Shown piece after piece: positions 1 through 6,148 of a stretch of 9,528 nucleotides of DNA. The stretch covers positions 1 to 9,528 of the forward strand of contig JAITWF010000176.1 of the NCBI GenBank assembly GCA_031285415.1. Direction: 5' to 3'. Origin of the DNA: Deferribacteraceae bacterium. Lineage in GTDB: Bacteria; Chrysiogenota; Deferribacteres; Deferribacterales; JAISNW01. Below the pieces are notes generated by a model. The model searched no databases and was not told where the DNA came from. It saw only the letters and a list, made by a program, of their open reading frames with translations. Position numbers and translations under genes: made by a program. The first letter of the stretch is position 1, and each line of letters opens with the position of its first letter.

Positions 1-99
1 CTTGGGGGGAGGGATCAAGGGAGAGGGGTTTATCTATAAATTTATTATTACTATCCCCTCTCCTGACACTGCGTGCCACCCTCCCCCCAAGGGGGAGGG
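1..99. repeat. Nested GC-rich inverted repeat upstream of ruvA
   Basis: The first 13 bases (cttggggggaggg) are the exact reverse complement of 79-91 (ccctccccccaag). Inside them, 20-28 (ggagagggg) pairs exactly with 55-63 (cccctctcc), leaving an AT-rich core at 29-54. The right arm can instead fold on itself: 79-87 (ccctccccc) pairs with 91-99 (gggggaggg) around a 3-nt loop, so two structures compete. The left arm touches the window edge and may be longer. No T-run follows on the plus strand, so an intrinsic terminator is not well supported. It looks like a dispersed intergenic palindrome (REP/MITE-like) or a structured ruvA leader. Copy number cannot be judged from one window. Confidence 0.6.
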
Positions 100-120
100 G
101 AAAGAGGTATAAGGTAGAAA

Positions 121-693
121 ATGATTTATAAAGTTACAGGCACAATAATAGCGAAAGATGGTGGCAAGGTTGCCATCGATATGGGTGGGATCGCCTTTGA
201 GGTGCTTCTCTCGATGAACTCGTATGCAGATATGCCCGAATTAGGCGGCAAGGCGGAGCTTTTTACCCACTTTGTGATGAGGGAGGATCTTGTAGCTCTC
301 TACGGATTCACCACTATGGCGGAGAAGGAGCTTTTTCTACAGCTGATCACCGTTTCCAAGATTGGGCCCAAGTTGGCGTTAGCGATCTTAGGGAATATCG
401 GCGGCGAGGAGTTTTTTACCGCCGTATCCTCGCAAGATGTTAATAGGCTGAGTCGAGTTCCAGGGATTGGACGCAAGACGGCAGAGCGAATTATCGTTGA
501 ATTAAAGGATAAATTGAAGGTATCCGATATGAGTATGGCTAAATCCGCTCGCCCACGCTCCGTAAAGGAGGATGTAGTGAGTGCACTTTGCAACCTTGGA
601 TATAAACAGGCTGATTGCGAAAAGATCGTACATTCGCTTGCAGAGGATGAGTTTCAGCCGCTACTGCGCAGATCTTTGGCACTGCTATCATGA
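121..693 (+). CDS. ruvA: Holliday junction branch migration complex subunit RuvA
   Basis: RuvA binds four-way DNA junctions as a tetramer and loads the RuvB motor for branch migration in recombinational repair; it acts in the cytoplasm. The 190 residues match the family length. Residues 1-62 form the OB-fold domain, with the FTHFVMREDLVALYGF block at 48-63. The acidic-pin residues Glu55 and Asp56 sit at the same numbers as in E. coli RuvA. Two helix-hairpin-helix motifs follow, VSKIGPKLALAIL (78-90) and VPGIGRKTAERIIVE (113-127). A linker and the C-terminal RuvB-binding domain (about 148-190) complete the protein. The ATG start has an aaggt-type ribosome site at 111-115. The stop overlaps the ruvB start (ATGA), so the two are translationally coupled. 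ruvC is not in the window; the sequence 5' of this gene is cut off. Confidence 0.97.
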   Translation: MIYKVTGTIIAKDGGKVAIDMGGIAFEVLLSMNSYADMPELGGKAELFTHFVMREDLVALYGFTTMAEKELFLQLITVSKIGPKLALAILGNIGGEEFFTAVSSQDVNRLSRVPGIGRKTAERIIVELKDKLKVSDMSMAKSARPRSVKEDVVSALCNLGYKQADCEKIVHSLAEDEFQPLLRRSLALLS

Positions 694-1718
694 TGCCAAA
701 CGAGATCTTTAACCGTGAAGAGAGTGGCGAGGATAAACAGGCGGCGGCTTTGCGCCCACTATCCTTCCATGAGTACACTGGTCAGAAAAAATTAATCGAA
801 AATCTTGAAATATATGTGCGTGCTGCAAAAAAACGTGGTGAAAGTCTCGATCACTGCCTATTTTATGGTCCTCCAGGATTAGGCAAAACTACCCTTGCTA
901 ACATTATAGCTAAAGAGCTTGGGGTGAATATTCGCACAACCTCGGGGCCTACAGTCGAGCATGCTGGCGCACTTTCGGCGATCCTCACAAACCTTGAAGA
1001 GCGAGATGTGCTATTTATCGACGAGATTCACCGTCTGAACCCCACCGTGGAGGAGAAACTATACCCTGCGATGGAGGATTTTAAGCTAGACCTCATTATC
1101 GGACAGGGACCAGCCGCACGTACAATGCAGATCGATCTGCCAAAGTTTACCCTCGTGGGGGCGACTACTCGCAAAGGCTCATTGGGTAACCCATTTCTCG
1201 ATCGATTCGGTATCGTATGGCGGCTAGAGTATTACGATCAGGATGATCTAAGCTCTATCATAAAGCGTGCGGCAAAGTTGCAGAATATATCGATAGAATC
1301 CAACGCTGCAATGGATATTGCCGCCTCCAGCCGAGGCACTCCACGGATAGCGCATAGAATTTTGCGACGTATGCGAGATTTTGCCGATGTATTTAATAGT
1401 GGGGTGATCAGTAGCGCAATCGTTAAAGATGGACTTATACGCCTTGAGATCGACAATGAGGGGCTTGATTCCTCTGACAGAGGCTATATGATGGCGATTA
1501 TCGACAAGTACGATGGTGGGCCCGTTGGGCTAGACACGCTATCGGCGACCCTTTCCGAGGAGACGGATACTATAGAGGGGGTGATCGAGCCGTACCTCAT
1601 CATGCGTGGATATATCAAGAAGACTCCACGAGGGCGAGTTGCCACTCGTAAGGCGTACGAGGCTATGGGCATAAACGGTCGCCGAATCAGCAGTATCGAA
1701 GATTTTATGGAAGAGTAA
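690..1718 (+). CDS. ruvB: Holliday junction branch migration ATPase RuvB
   Basis: RuvB is the hexameric AAA+ motor that pulls DNA through the RuvA-bound junction. All family landmarks are visible in 342 residues: Walker A GPPGLGKT (60-67), Walker B LFIDEIH (108-114), the EEKLYPAMEDF block (121-131), the ATTR sensor region (158-161), the DRFG arginine finger (Arg172), sensor-2 region RGTPRIAHRILRR (215-227), and a winged-helix C-terminus with GGPVGLDTL (276-284) and KKTPRGR (310-316). One oddity: the near-invariant PLRxRFG motif reads PFLDRFG (168-174), so the first Arg is replaced by Leu170. There are tandem ATGs at 690 and 693. The first overlaps the ruvA stop and is preferred for coupling. 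No strong ribosome site precedes it. Confidence 0.97.
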   Translation: MMPNEIFNREESGEDKQAAALRPLSFHEYTGQKKLIENLEIYVRAAKKRGESLDHCLFYGPPGLGKTTLANIIAKELGVNIRTTSGPTVEHAGALSAILTNLEERDVLFIDEIHRLNPTVEEKLYPAMEDFKLDLIIGQGPAARTMQIDLPKFTLVGATTRKGSLGNPFLDRFGIVWRLEYYDQDDLSSIIKRAAKLQNISIESNAAMDIAASSRGTPRIAHRILRRMRDFADVFNSGVISSAIVKDGLIRLEIDNEGLDSSDRGYMMAIIDKYDGGPVGLDTLSATLSEETDTIEGVIEPYLIMRGYIKKTPRGRVATRKAYEAMGINGRRISSIEDFMEE

Positions 1719-2380
1719 TGTTCTTTTTTAAACGCAAACCTAAGAAAACGTTATACGAATTAGGCGCTGAAGCTGCCGCAAAGAACGATATGGCAACGGC
1801 TTACAGCTATTTTCTACAAGACGCCGAAAAGAATTTCACCCCTAAATCTGAATTTTTAGTTGGCTTTCTGCACCTAAACGGCGTTGGGGCGGAGAAGGAT
1901 GAGCGTGAGGCGTATAGATGGTTCACAAGAGCCGCCGACCACGGCTATGCGGAGGCGTTATACCGTCTCGGCGAGATGCACTCCGCTGGCTTGGGGTGCA
2001 GTCGCAATCCGCAGACGGCGTTTAAATTTTACGTTGCCGCTGCCGAGCTTGGCGATATGAATGCGCAGTTTCAGCTAGGTATAATATATAAAACTGGCAA
2101 AGGGGTTAAGAAAGATTACTATCAGTCGGTGCAATATCTACGTGCCGCAGCTGAACAGGGGCATATAAAGGCGCAGTACACGATGGGGATTATGTGCGCA
2201 GCTGGCAAAGGCACTCCAAAAGATGATCGTGCCGCCGCAGAGTGGTATAGAAAGGCGGCAGAGCAGGGATACGGTATCGCACAGTATAATTTAGGGTATA
2301 TGTATCAGAGTGGCAGAGGGGTACCGCAAGATTTCAAAGAGGCGGTGTACTGGTTTAATAAGGCGAACTCATCCATATGA
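1718..2380 (+). CDS. Cytoplasmic Sel1-repeat (SLR) protein
   Basis: This 220-residue protein is mostly Sel1-like repeats, alpha-helical 36-residue units related to TPRs that act as protein-binding scaffolds. Five units can be laid out at about 44-76, 77-112, 113-148, 149-184 and 185-216. They carry the consensus AxYxLGxxYxxGxGVxxDxxxAxxWxxxAAxxG; the fourth and fifth (AQYTMGIMCAAGKGTPKDD, AQYNLGYMYQSGRGVPQDF) are nearly ideal. The N-terminus is short and basic (MFFFKRKPKK) and does not look like a signal peptide, so a cytoplasmic location is inferred. Its ATG overlaps the ruvB stop by one base (TAATG), and ggaagag at 1709-1715 is a plausible ribosome site, so it should be co-translated with ruvB. 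The binding partner is unknown; a role in recombination is only suggested by position. Confidence 0.9.
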   Translation: MFFFKRKPKKTLYELGAEAAAKNDMATAYSYFLQDAEKNFTPKSEFLVGFLHLNGVGAEKDEREAYRWFTRAADHGYAEALYRLGEMHSAGLGCSRNPQTAFKFYVAAAELGDMNAQFQLGIIYKTGKGVKKDYYQSVQYLRAAAEQGHIKAQYTMGIMCAAGKGTPKDDRAAAEWYRKAAEQGYGIAQYNLGYMYQSGRGVPQDFKEAVYWFNKANSSI

Positions 2381-2399
2381 CACCCTCCCCTTCCAGTGG

Positions 2400-3401
2400 C
2401 TATCGCGCCAACATCTTCGCCAATAGTGCCGTTGCTGTAGTATACTTTGTACTATGATTATATCGATTTATCGCACATGCATTTGCAAAGAAGATCACAG
2501 GCGTAAAACTGCCGTCATCCTCCTCTAGCTTAGAGATTACACCGCTAACGTTATCAGCATACCGCTTTGAGAAGGTAACGCCTAGCTCCCTCCACTGCTT
2601 TACACTCTTTTTATTACTTATATCGCACGGATTGTTGGTGAAGAGTGGCTCTGCGATCTCTTTTTTTAACTTTACTAGATCTAGAATATCGCCATTTCGC
2701 TGCCAGCCATGCTCCTTCATATAGTTTGCTACGCTCATGATTGCGTCTGGGTGCGATGAAACGATATTCACATGTTTATCTCTGTCGCCATCTTTGCCGT
2801 ATCGAATGAGATTGCTCGGCATAAATTGGGCGATTCCAACGGCTCCAGCGTACGAGCTGGCGTACGATAGCGGTGAAACCTTTTCCTTACTCGCTAATAC
2901 GAATAGCCCTTCAAGCTCTGATTTAAAGTATTTCGAGCGGCGTGGATATTCAAACGCCAGTGTACTAAGGGCGGTAACGGCGTCGTACTTTAGAGAGGCT
3001 TTGCCGTAAACGGTTTCAATGCCGATAATAGCGGTGATGATTGCAGGGGGAACGCCGTATGCTCTATAGGCACGGTTTAGTGTGGTTTTCCACTTGCGCA
3101 TATATGACCGTCCGCCCTTTATGCGCTCTTTTGAGATTAGATTCTTAGAGTAGTATGTCCATGTGCGCTTTTCGGCTGGTTTGTCCATATATTCGATTAT
3201 ACGATAGTTGAAGTAGAGGTTGTCGAAGGTTTTAAGGATCGTTGCAGCGTTCATCTTGTGCTTTTTCGCTATCTCGTTAGCAAAATCTTGCACATCGGCG
3301 TACGAACTCATCGGCTCGGTGCGCATAGATGAATTATCTAGCGCAAATGCACATTTTGTGAACAAAAGAAGAGTTATGAGGAGCGTTGCCTTTATCTTCA
3401 T
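2400..3401 (-). CDS. Lytic murein transglycosylase, MltB family
   Basis: The product is predicted to cleave the MurNAc-GlcNAc bond of peptidoglycan in the periplasm, leaving 1,6-anhydroMurNAc ends. Residues 1-20 form a signal peptide ending AFA before LDNSS. Cys17 is not in a lipobox, so unlike E. coli MltB this is probably a soluble periplasmic enzyme. The catalytic core matches MltB/Slt35: AIIGIETVYG (124-133) with catalytic Glu129, LSTLAFEYPRRSKYF (145-159), the AGAVGIAQFMPSN stretch (185-197), and PDAIMSVANYMKEHGW (218-233). The family C-terminal INRYNHSTKY motif is at 311-320. At 333 residues it is full length. It lies 49 bp downstream of another minus-strand gene and converges with the Sel1 gene, the stop codons being only 19 bp apart. 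No Shine-Dalgarno sequence precedes the ATG. Confidence 0.93.
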   Translation of the reverse strand: MKIKATLLITLLLFTKCAFALDNSSMRTEPMSSYADVQDFANEIAKKHKMNAATILKTFDNLYFNYRIIEYMDKPAEKRTWTYYSKNLISKERIKGGRSYMRKWKTTLNRAYRAYGVPPAIITAIIGIETVYGKASLKYDAVTALSTLAFEYPRRSKYFKSELEGLFVLASKEKVSPLSYASSYAGAVGIAQFMPSNLIRYGKDGDRDKHVNIVSSHPDAIMSVANYMKEHGWQRNGDILDLVKLKKEIAEPLFTNNPCDISNKKSVKQWRELGVTFSKRYADNVSGVISKLEEDDGSFTPVIFFANACAINRYNHSTKYTTATALLAKMLAR

Positions 3402-3409
3402 CTATCAAT

Positions 3410-3436
3410 AGTATAGGATATTTGGAATAAAAGCAA
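3410..3436 (-). promoter_or_regulatory. Possible promoter directly abutting the MltB-family gene start
   Basis: On the minus strand, TTGCTT (3436-3431) and TATACT (3415-3410, 5 of 6 matches to the -10 consensus) are 15 bp apart, which is shorter than the ideal 17. The -10 hexamer ends 8 nt before the ATG, so transcription would begin within a couple of bases of the start codon. There is no Shine-Dalgarno sequence in between. The gene may equally be read from the upstream minus-strand gene. Confidence 0.35.
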
Positions 3437-3450
3437 TAGCGAGGTTATGC

Positions 3451-3762
3451 TTACCCTCTGGTGTCGATGTTTTGCCCTCTTATAGGCGTTCCCTGTGCGT
3501 CTACCGTTGATGGCACGTAGCTGACGCTATATGTGCCGTAGTTCTCTTTGAGTCGGCTAGACTGCTCCACGCCATCGATCAAAGTGGTGTCGTTATACTG
3601 CTTCATATAGTAGATTGTAGAGGCAAATTTAGCTCGTCCATTCATGTCGGAGATCGCAACATTCTGACGCTGCTCATACGACTGATTCACAGCAAGTTGA
3701 GATGTCATGCGCTGACGATATGAAGAGTAGTGTACAAAAGCCCGGCTGATCCGATCAATCAT
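3451..3762 (-). CDS. Conserved-looking hypothetical protein, 103 residues
   Basis: I do not recognise this protein. It has no signal peptide, no membrane helix and no cysteine. It is polar and rich in Tyr, Gln, Ser and Asn. Residues 1-55 look helical and amphipathic (MIDRISRAFVHYSSYRQRMT, then QRQNVAISDMNGRAKFAS). Residues 70-103 look extended and low in helix formers (ENYGTYSVSYVPSTVDAQGT), ending in a loose RGQNIDTRG tail. The gene is supported by a good ribosome site (AGGTGA, 3772-3767, 4 nt from the ATG), an upstream promoter-like sequence, and position as first gene of a minus-strand pair with the transglycosylase. Function is unknown; a surface, appendage or cell-wall link would be guesswork from the neighbour alone. 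Confidence 0.7.
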   Translation of the reverse strand: MIDRISRAFVHYSSYRQRMTSQLAVNQSYEQRQNVAISDMNGRAKFASTIYYMKQYNDTTLIDGVEQSSRLKENYGTYSVSYVPSTVDAQGTPIRGQNIDTRG

Positions 3763-3792
3763 AATATCACCTACCTAACACTAGGTTATCAC

Positions 3793-3822
3793 AATATAAA
3801 AAAAGTGCAAGATTTTTTGTAA
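3793..3822 (-). promoter_or_regulatory. Putative promoter for the minus-strand hypothetical/MltB pair
   Basis: Read on the minus strand, TTACAA (3822-3817) and TATATT (3798-3793) are separated by 18 bp in a very A/T-rich tract with A- and T-runs. The predicted start near 3786 gives a leader of about 24 nt carrying the AGGTGA ribosome site. It is back to back with the plus-strand promoter for the lipoprotein gene, so the 129-bp divergent region serves both transcripts. Confidence 0.4.
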
Positions 3823-3829
3823 AAATAAG

Positions 3830-3865
3830 TTGCTAAATCAGTTGTAACAGGGTATTGTACCTGTT
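3830..3865 (+). promoter_or_regulatory. Putative promoter with overlapping dyad for the lipoprotein operon
   Basis: TTGCTA (3830-3835) and TATTGT (3853-3858), each matching consensus at 4 of 6 positions, are exactly 17 bp apart. The perfect 6-bp inverted repeat AACAGG (3846-3851) / CCTGTT (3860-3865), with an 8-nt centre, brackets the -10 hexamer. That is where a dimeric repressor site would block RNA polymerase; it could also be a small 5' hairpin. No regulator gene is nearby. A strong ribosome site, AAGGAG (3881-3886), stands 5 nt from the ATG at 3892. Confidence 0.4.
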
Positions 3866-3891
3866 CATAAAGATAGAATCAAGGAGATACT

Positions 3892-4692
3892 ATGAAAAGA
3901 TTGTTTGTGCTGATGATGATTGCGGCACTATCACTTGTGATGGCATGTTCATCAAGCTCTACACCAAAGAAAACCGTTAACGGTTTCTTTTCCGATTTAA
4001 AGGCTGGCAAATATGTTGAGGCAGAGGCGTATGCTGATTCCAGAATATTTGATACCCTTGCAGATGATGAGAAGGCACTTCTAAACGACTACTTCAAATC
4101 GATGACCTATACCGACCCTGTGGTAAGCACAGAGACAGCTGATAATGCAACTGTTACTGTAACACTTACCGCAACCGATATATTTACCGTTATCCAGGGC
4201 TTCATCCAGACTGTTACCGAGAAGGCTGCCGCAGAGGGCAGAGAGATCGATAATATGAGCGATGCAGAGCTAGACGCAATCCTCAAAACAGCTCTCAATG
4301 CGCCAGATGCACCTAAAAAAGAGCTAACTCTCAATATTAATCTAAAGAAAGAGGGTTCTAAATGGGTTATCGTATTTGACGATAATATGCGTGCAGGTCT
4401 CTTCATGCAAAGCCCAGAGGAGGCGTACGGTGCCGCTGATGAAGAGGATTTTGAGATCATTGATACAGTTGAAGTGACTGCAAAATATCTCGGAAACGAC
4501 GATATGACAGGGCAGTGTGCATTTCAGGCAGGCGAAGAGAAGATTGAGATGTTTTGCCACGGCGAACACCTTGACGTACTCAATAATGAATACCTCAATA
4601 AAGATGTTACCGTTAGCTATCAGATAGTTTCAAAGGGTAACAATCCTGAAGAACCTAGACTGTTAGTTCTTCAAGACATTATAAAAAAGTAG
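3892..4692 (+). CDS. Predicted lipoprotein with DUF4878-like domain
   Basis: Residues 1-18 are a lipoprotein signal peptide with lipobox LVMAC; Cys19 would be lipidated. Ser at +2 (no Asp) favours outer-membrane sorting if E. coli rules apply. Residues 25-170 resemble the NTF2-like DUF4878 lipoprotein class: helical TPKKTVNGFFSDLKAGKYVEA, then strands ending in KKEGSKWVIVFDDNM (152-166). An acidic linker (175-188, EEAYGAADEEDFE) leads to a second small domain (190-265) that looks all-beta, with two cysteines, C209 and C222, which could form a disulfide. It might be an OB-like fold, but I cannot name it. The gene leads a run with an MFS transporter 20 bp downstream. Ligand unknown. DUF4878 similarity is by pattern, not by search. 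Confidence 0.75.
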   Translation: MKRLFVLMMIAALSLVMACSSSSTPKKTVNGFFSDLKAGKYVEAEAYADSRIFDTLADDEKALLNDYFKSMTYTDPVVSTETADNATVTVTLTATDIFTVIQGFIQTVTEKAAAEGREIDNMSDAELDAILKTALNAPDAPKKELTLNINLKKEGSKWVIVFDDNMRAGLFMQSPEEAYGAADEEDFEIIDTVEVTAKYLGNDDMTGQCAFQAGEEKIEMFCHGEHLDVLNNEYLNKDVTVSYQIVSKGNNPEEPRLLVLQDIIKK

Positions 4693-4712
4693 TGTGAATA
4701 AAGGGGGCAATT

Positions 4713-5903
4713 TTGCCACAAAAGATATTAAATCGAGATTTTGTACTTTTAGCACTTAGTGCCCTCTTTGCCGCTACAGCGTTTATGTTTCTAATGCCGA
4801 CACTGCCAATCTTTGCGGTGTCGGTTGTTAAATTGCAAGAGTCAGAGGTGGGGATCGTCGTTGGGGCATTCTCCGTCACTGCACTCGTTTTGCGCCCATT
4901 CATTGGATATGCAATAGATAACTATAATCGACGGGTTATCTTAATCGCCGCCACGCTCTTCTTTACGTTAACGCTTGTTTCATACCTGTATATCTCAACA
5001 CTTTTAATGTTGGTTCTCGTTCGTATGTTTCACGGTGCCAGCTGGGCAACTATTAGTACGTCAAATGCTACGATAGTGCCAGATCTCGTGCCAGCCAACA
5101 AGAGAGGGGAGGGGATCGGTTTCTTCTCAATGTCCATGCCCCTTGCGATGGTTATCGGCCCTGCTATTGCGTTAGAGATATTTAATCAGAGTGATAGCTT
5201 TAACTTAGTTTTTGGAATAGCTTCGGCGATGGGTGTTTTGGGGCTTATATCAACTATCTTTGTAAAGATGCCACAGAGGGAGTACTGCCGCCGTCCGCTA
5301 TCGCTATCGCCATCGGCATTGTATGAAAAACGTGCAGTGGGGGCGTCTGCCATGCAGTTTTGCTACACCTTTGCATGGTCTGGTATTGCTACATTCCTGC
5401 CGATCTACGCCTATAAGAATGGTATTGATAACTGTAGCATATTCTTTGTGCTATACGCTATTAGCGTACTGCTTGTGCGTGTGTTTGTGCGGCGAACACT
5501 TGACTTGAGAGGACCTACGCCGCTGATAGTTGCAGGGTATTCGGCGTTTGCTGTAGGAGCGTTGCTCCTTGCATTTACGACTACTCACTTCACATTTTTT
5601 ATTAGCGGTATATTTGTTGGGGTGGGTTCAGGGCTTGTTTTGCCATCGCTCAACACTATGATTATGAATATCGTGGAGCCTGCCGCTAGAGGCAAGGCGA
5701 ACGCTACACTCTTTACCTCTATCGATATAGGTATGGGGCTTGGGGCGATGGTTTCAGGGGTTATAGTAAATCTTACATCGTATAGGACTAACTATATTAT
5801 ATCGGCGATCATCTTGTTATTACCGATACTATTCTATTTTCTCTATGAAAAACGGCACTATCTGGATATTTTAGAGAAACAGAGGGCGGTTGAGCATGAT
5901 TAA
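4713..5903 (+). CDS. MFS transporter, 12 transmembrane helices
   Basis: This 396-residue inner-membrane protein belongs to the major facilitator superfamily, using the proton gradient to move small molecules. The first helix starts at about residue 10 (VLLALSALFAATAFMFLMPT). The loop 2-3 signature motif A appears as GYAIDNYNRR (65-74). The stretch RGEGIGFFSMSMPLAMVIGP (131-150) matches the DHA1-like, YfcJ/YhhS-type branch, often annotated as efflux. The central loop (186-212) separates the two six-helix halves. The start is TTG at 4713, chosen because aaggggg (4701-4707) lies 5 nt upstream and the protein then begins MPQKILNRDF directly before helix 1. Gene overlap of 8 nt with the downstream thiS-like gene implies co-expression. 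The substrate is not predictable; export versus import is unresolved. Confidence 0.9.
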   Translation: MPQKILNRDFVLLALSALFAATAFMFLMPTLPIFAVSVVKLQESEVGIVVGAFSVTALVLRPFIGYAIDNYNRRVILIAATLFFTLTLVSYLYISTLLMLVLVRMFHGASWATISTSNATIVPDLVPANKRGEGIGFFSMSMPLAMVIGPAIALEIFNQSDSFNLVFGIASAMGVLGLISTIFVKMPQREYCRRPLSLSPSALYEKRAVGASAMQFCYTFAWSGIATFLPIYAYKNGIDNCSIFFVLYAISVLLVRVFVRRTLDLRGPTPLIVAGYSAFAVGALLLAFTTTHFTFFISGIFVGVGSGLVLPSLNTMIMNIVEPAARGKANATLFTSIDIGMGLGAMVSGVIVNLTSYRTNYIISAIILLLPILFYFLYEKRHYLDILEKQRAVEHD

Positions 5904-6093
5904 GGTGAATGGCAACGAGTTTGAGCTGAATGCGCCGCTTGCTTTATCTATCTGGCTGATAGAGAATCGAATTGATCCTCTAAAGGTAGCTGTAGAGCTG
6001 AATGGAGAGATAGTTAAACGAGCGAATTACGCAGAAACTCAGATAAATCATAACGATACGTTAGAGATTGTTACATTCATGGGTGGCGGCTGA
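5896..6093 (+). CDS. thiS: ThiS/MoaD-family sulfur carrier protein
   Basis: This is a ubiquitin-fold sulfur carrier whose C-terminal Gly-Gly is adenylated and converted to thiocarboxylate, classically for thiazole synthesis in thiamine biosynthesis. The 65 residues match ThiS: MIKVNGNEFEL at the N-terminus, VAVELNGEIVKR (31-42), LEIVTFMGGG at the end with terminal Gly64-Gly65. I chose ATG at 5896 over TTG at 5890 because ggcgg (5885-5889) is 6 nt upstream and homologues begin MIKVNG or similar. It overlaps the MFS gene by 8 nt. No thiG, thiF, thiH or thiE is in the window, so it is an orphan here. Thiamine use is the default assumption; another sulfur-transfer pathway is possible. Confidence 0.9.
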   Translation: MIKVNGNEFELNAPLALSIWLIENRIDPLKVAVELNGEIVKRANYAETQINHNDTLEIVTFMGGG

Positions 6094-6113
6094 ACTGATC
6101 TAAACAATTTTTC

Positions 6114-6142
6114 TTGCATTACCGTATATTTTCCAATATATA
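6114..6142 (+). promoter_or_regulatory. Putative promoter giving a leaderless transcript
   Basis: TTGCAT (6114-6119) and TATATA (6137-6142) are 17 bp apart; the -10 ends 6 nt before the ATG at 6149. The transcription start would fall on or next to the start codon. The intervening sequence (ttagta) and the 20 bases before it contain no purine-rich Shine-Dalgarno. TATATT at 6125-6130 is an alternative -10, but it would still give a leader of about 12 nt without a ribosome site. Confidence 0.45.
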
Positions 6143-6148
6143 TTAGTA

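Noticed and set aside
29..57. AT-rich core with TATAAA considered as the ruvA promoter
   Set aside because: No acceptable -35 at the right distance; the region is the loop of the nested inverted repeat, and ruvA may be transcribed from outside the window.
300..593. Minus-strand open frame of 97 codons inside ruvA
   Set aside because: It lies opposite conserved RuvA coding sequence and its translation has no recognisable domain.
3384..3401. Lipobox in the MltB-family protein around Cys17 (LLFTKC), which would make it a lipoprotein
   Set aside because: The residues before the Cys (FTK) do not fit L-[AS]-[GA]-C, whereas AFA/LD three residues later is a good type I cleavage site.
4107..4460. 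Minus-strand open frame of 117 codons inside the lipoprotein gene
   Set aside because: It lies wholly opposite a well-supported coding region, has low-complexity Ser/Val content, no ribosome site and no family resemblance.
4647..4673. 8-bp inverted repeat (tgaagaac / gttcttca) at the end of the lipoprotein gene, considered as a terminator
   Set aside because: It lies inside the coding region and no T-run follows on either strand; the next gene is 20 bp away with a good ribosome site, so co-transcription is more likely.
6094..6148. Possible riboswitch or terminator between thiS and the ankyrin/Sel1 gene
   Set aside because: Only 55 bp, with no hairpin or T-run pair; the sequence is explained by a simple promoter.
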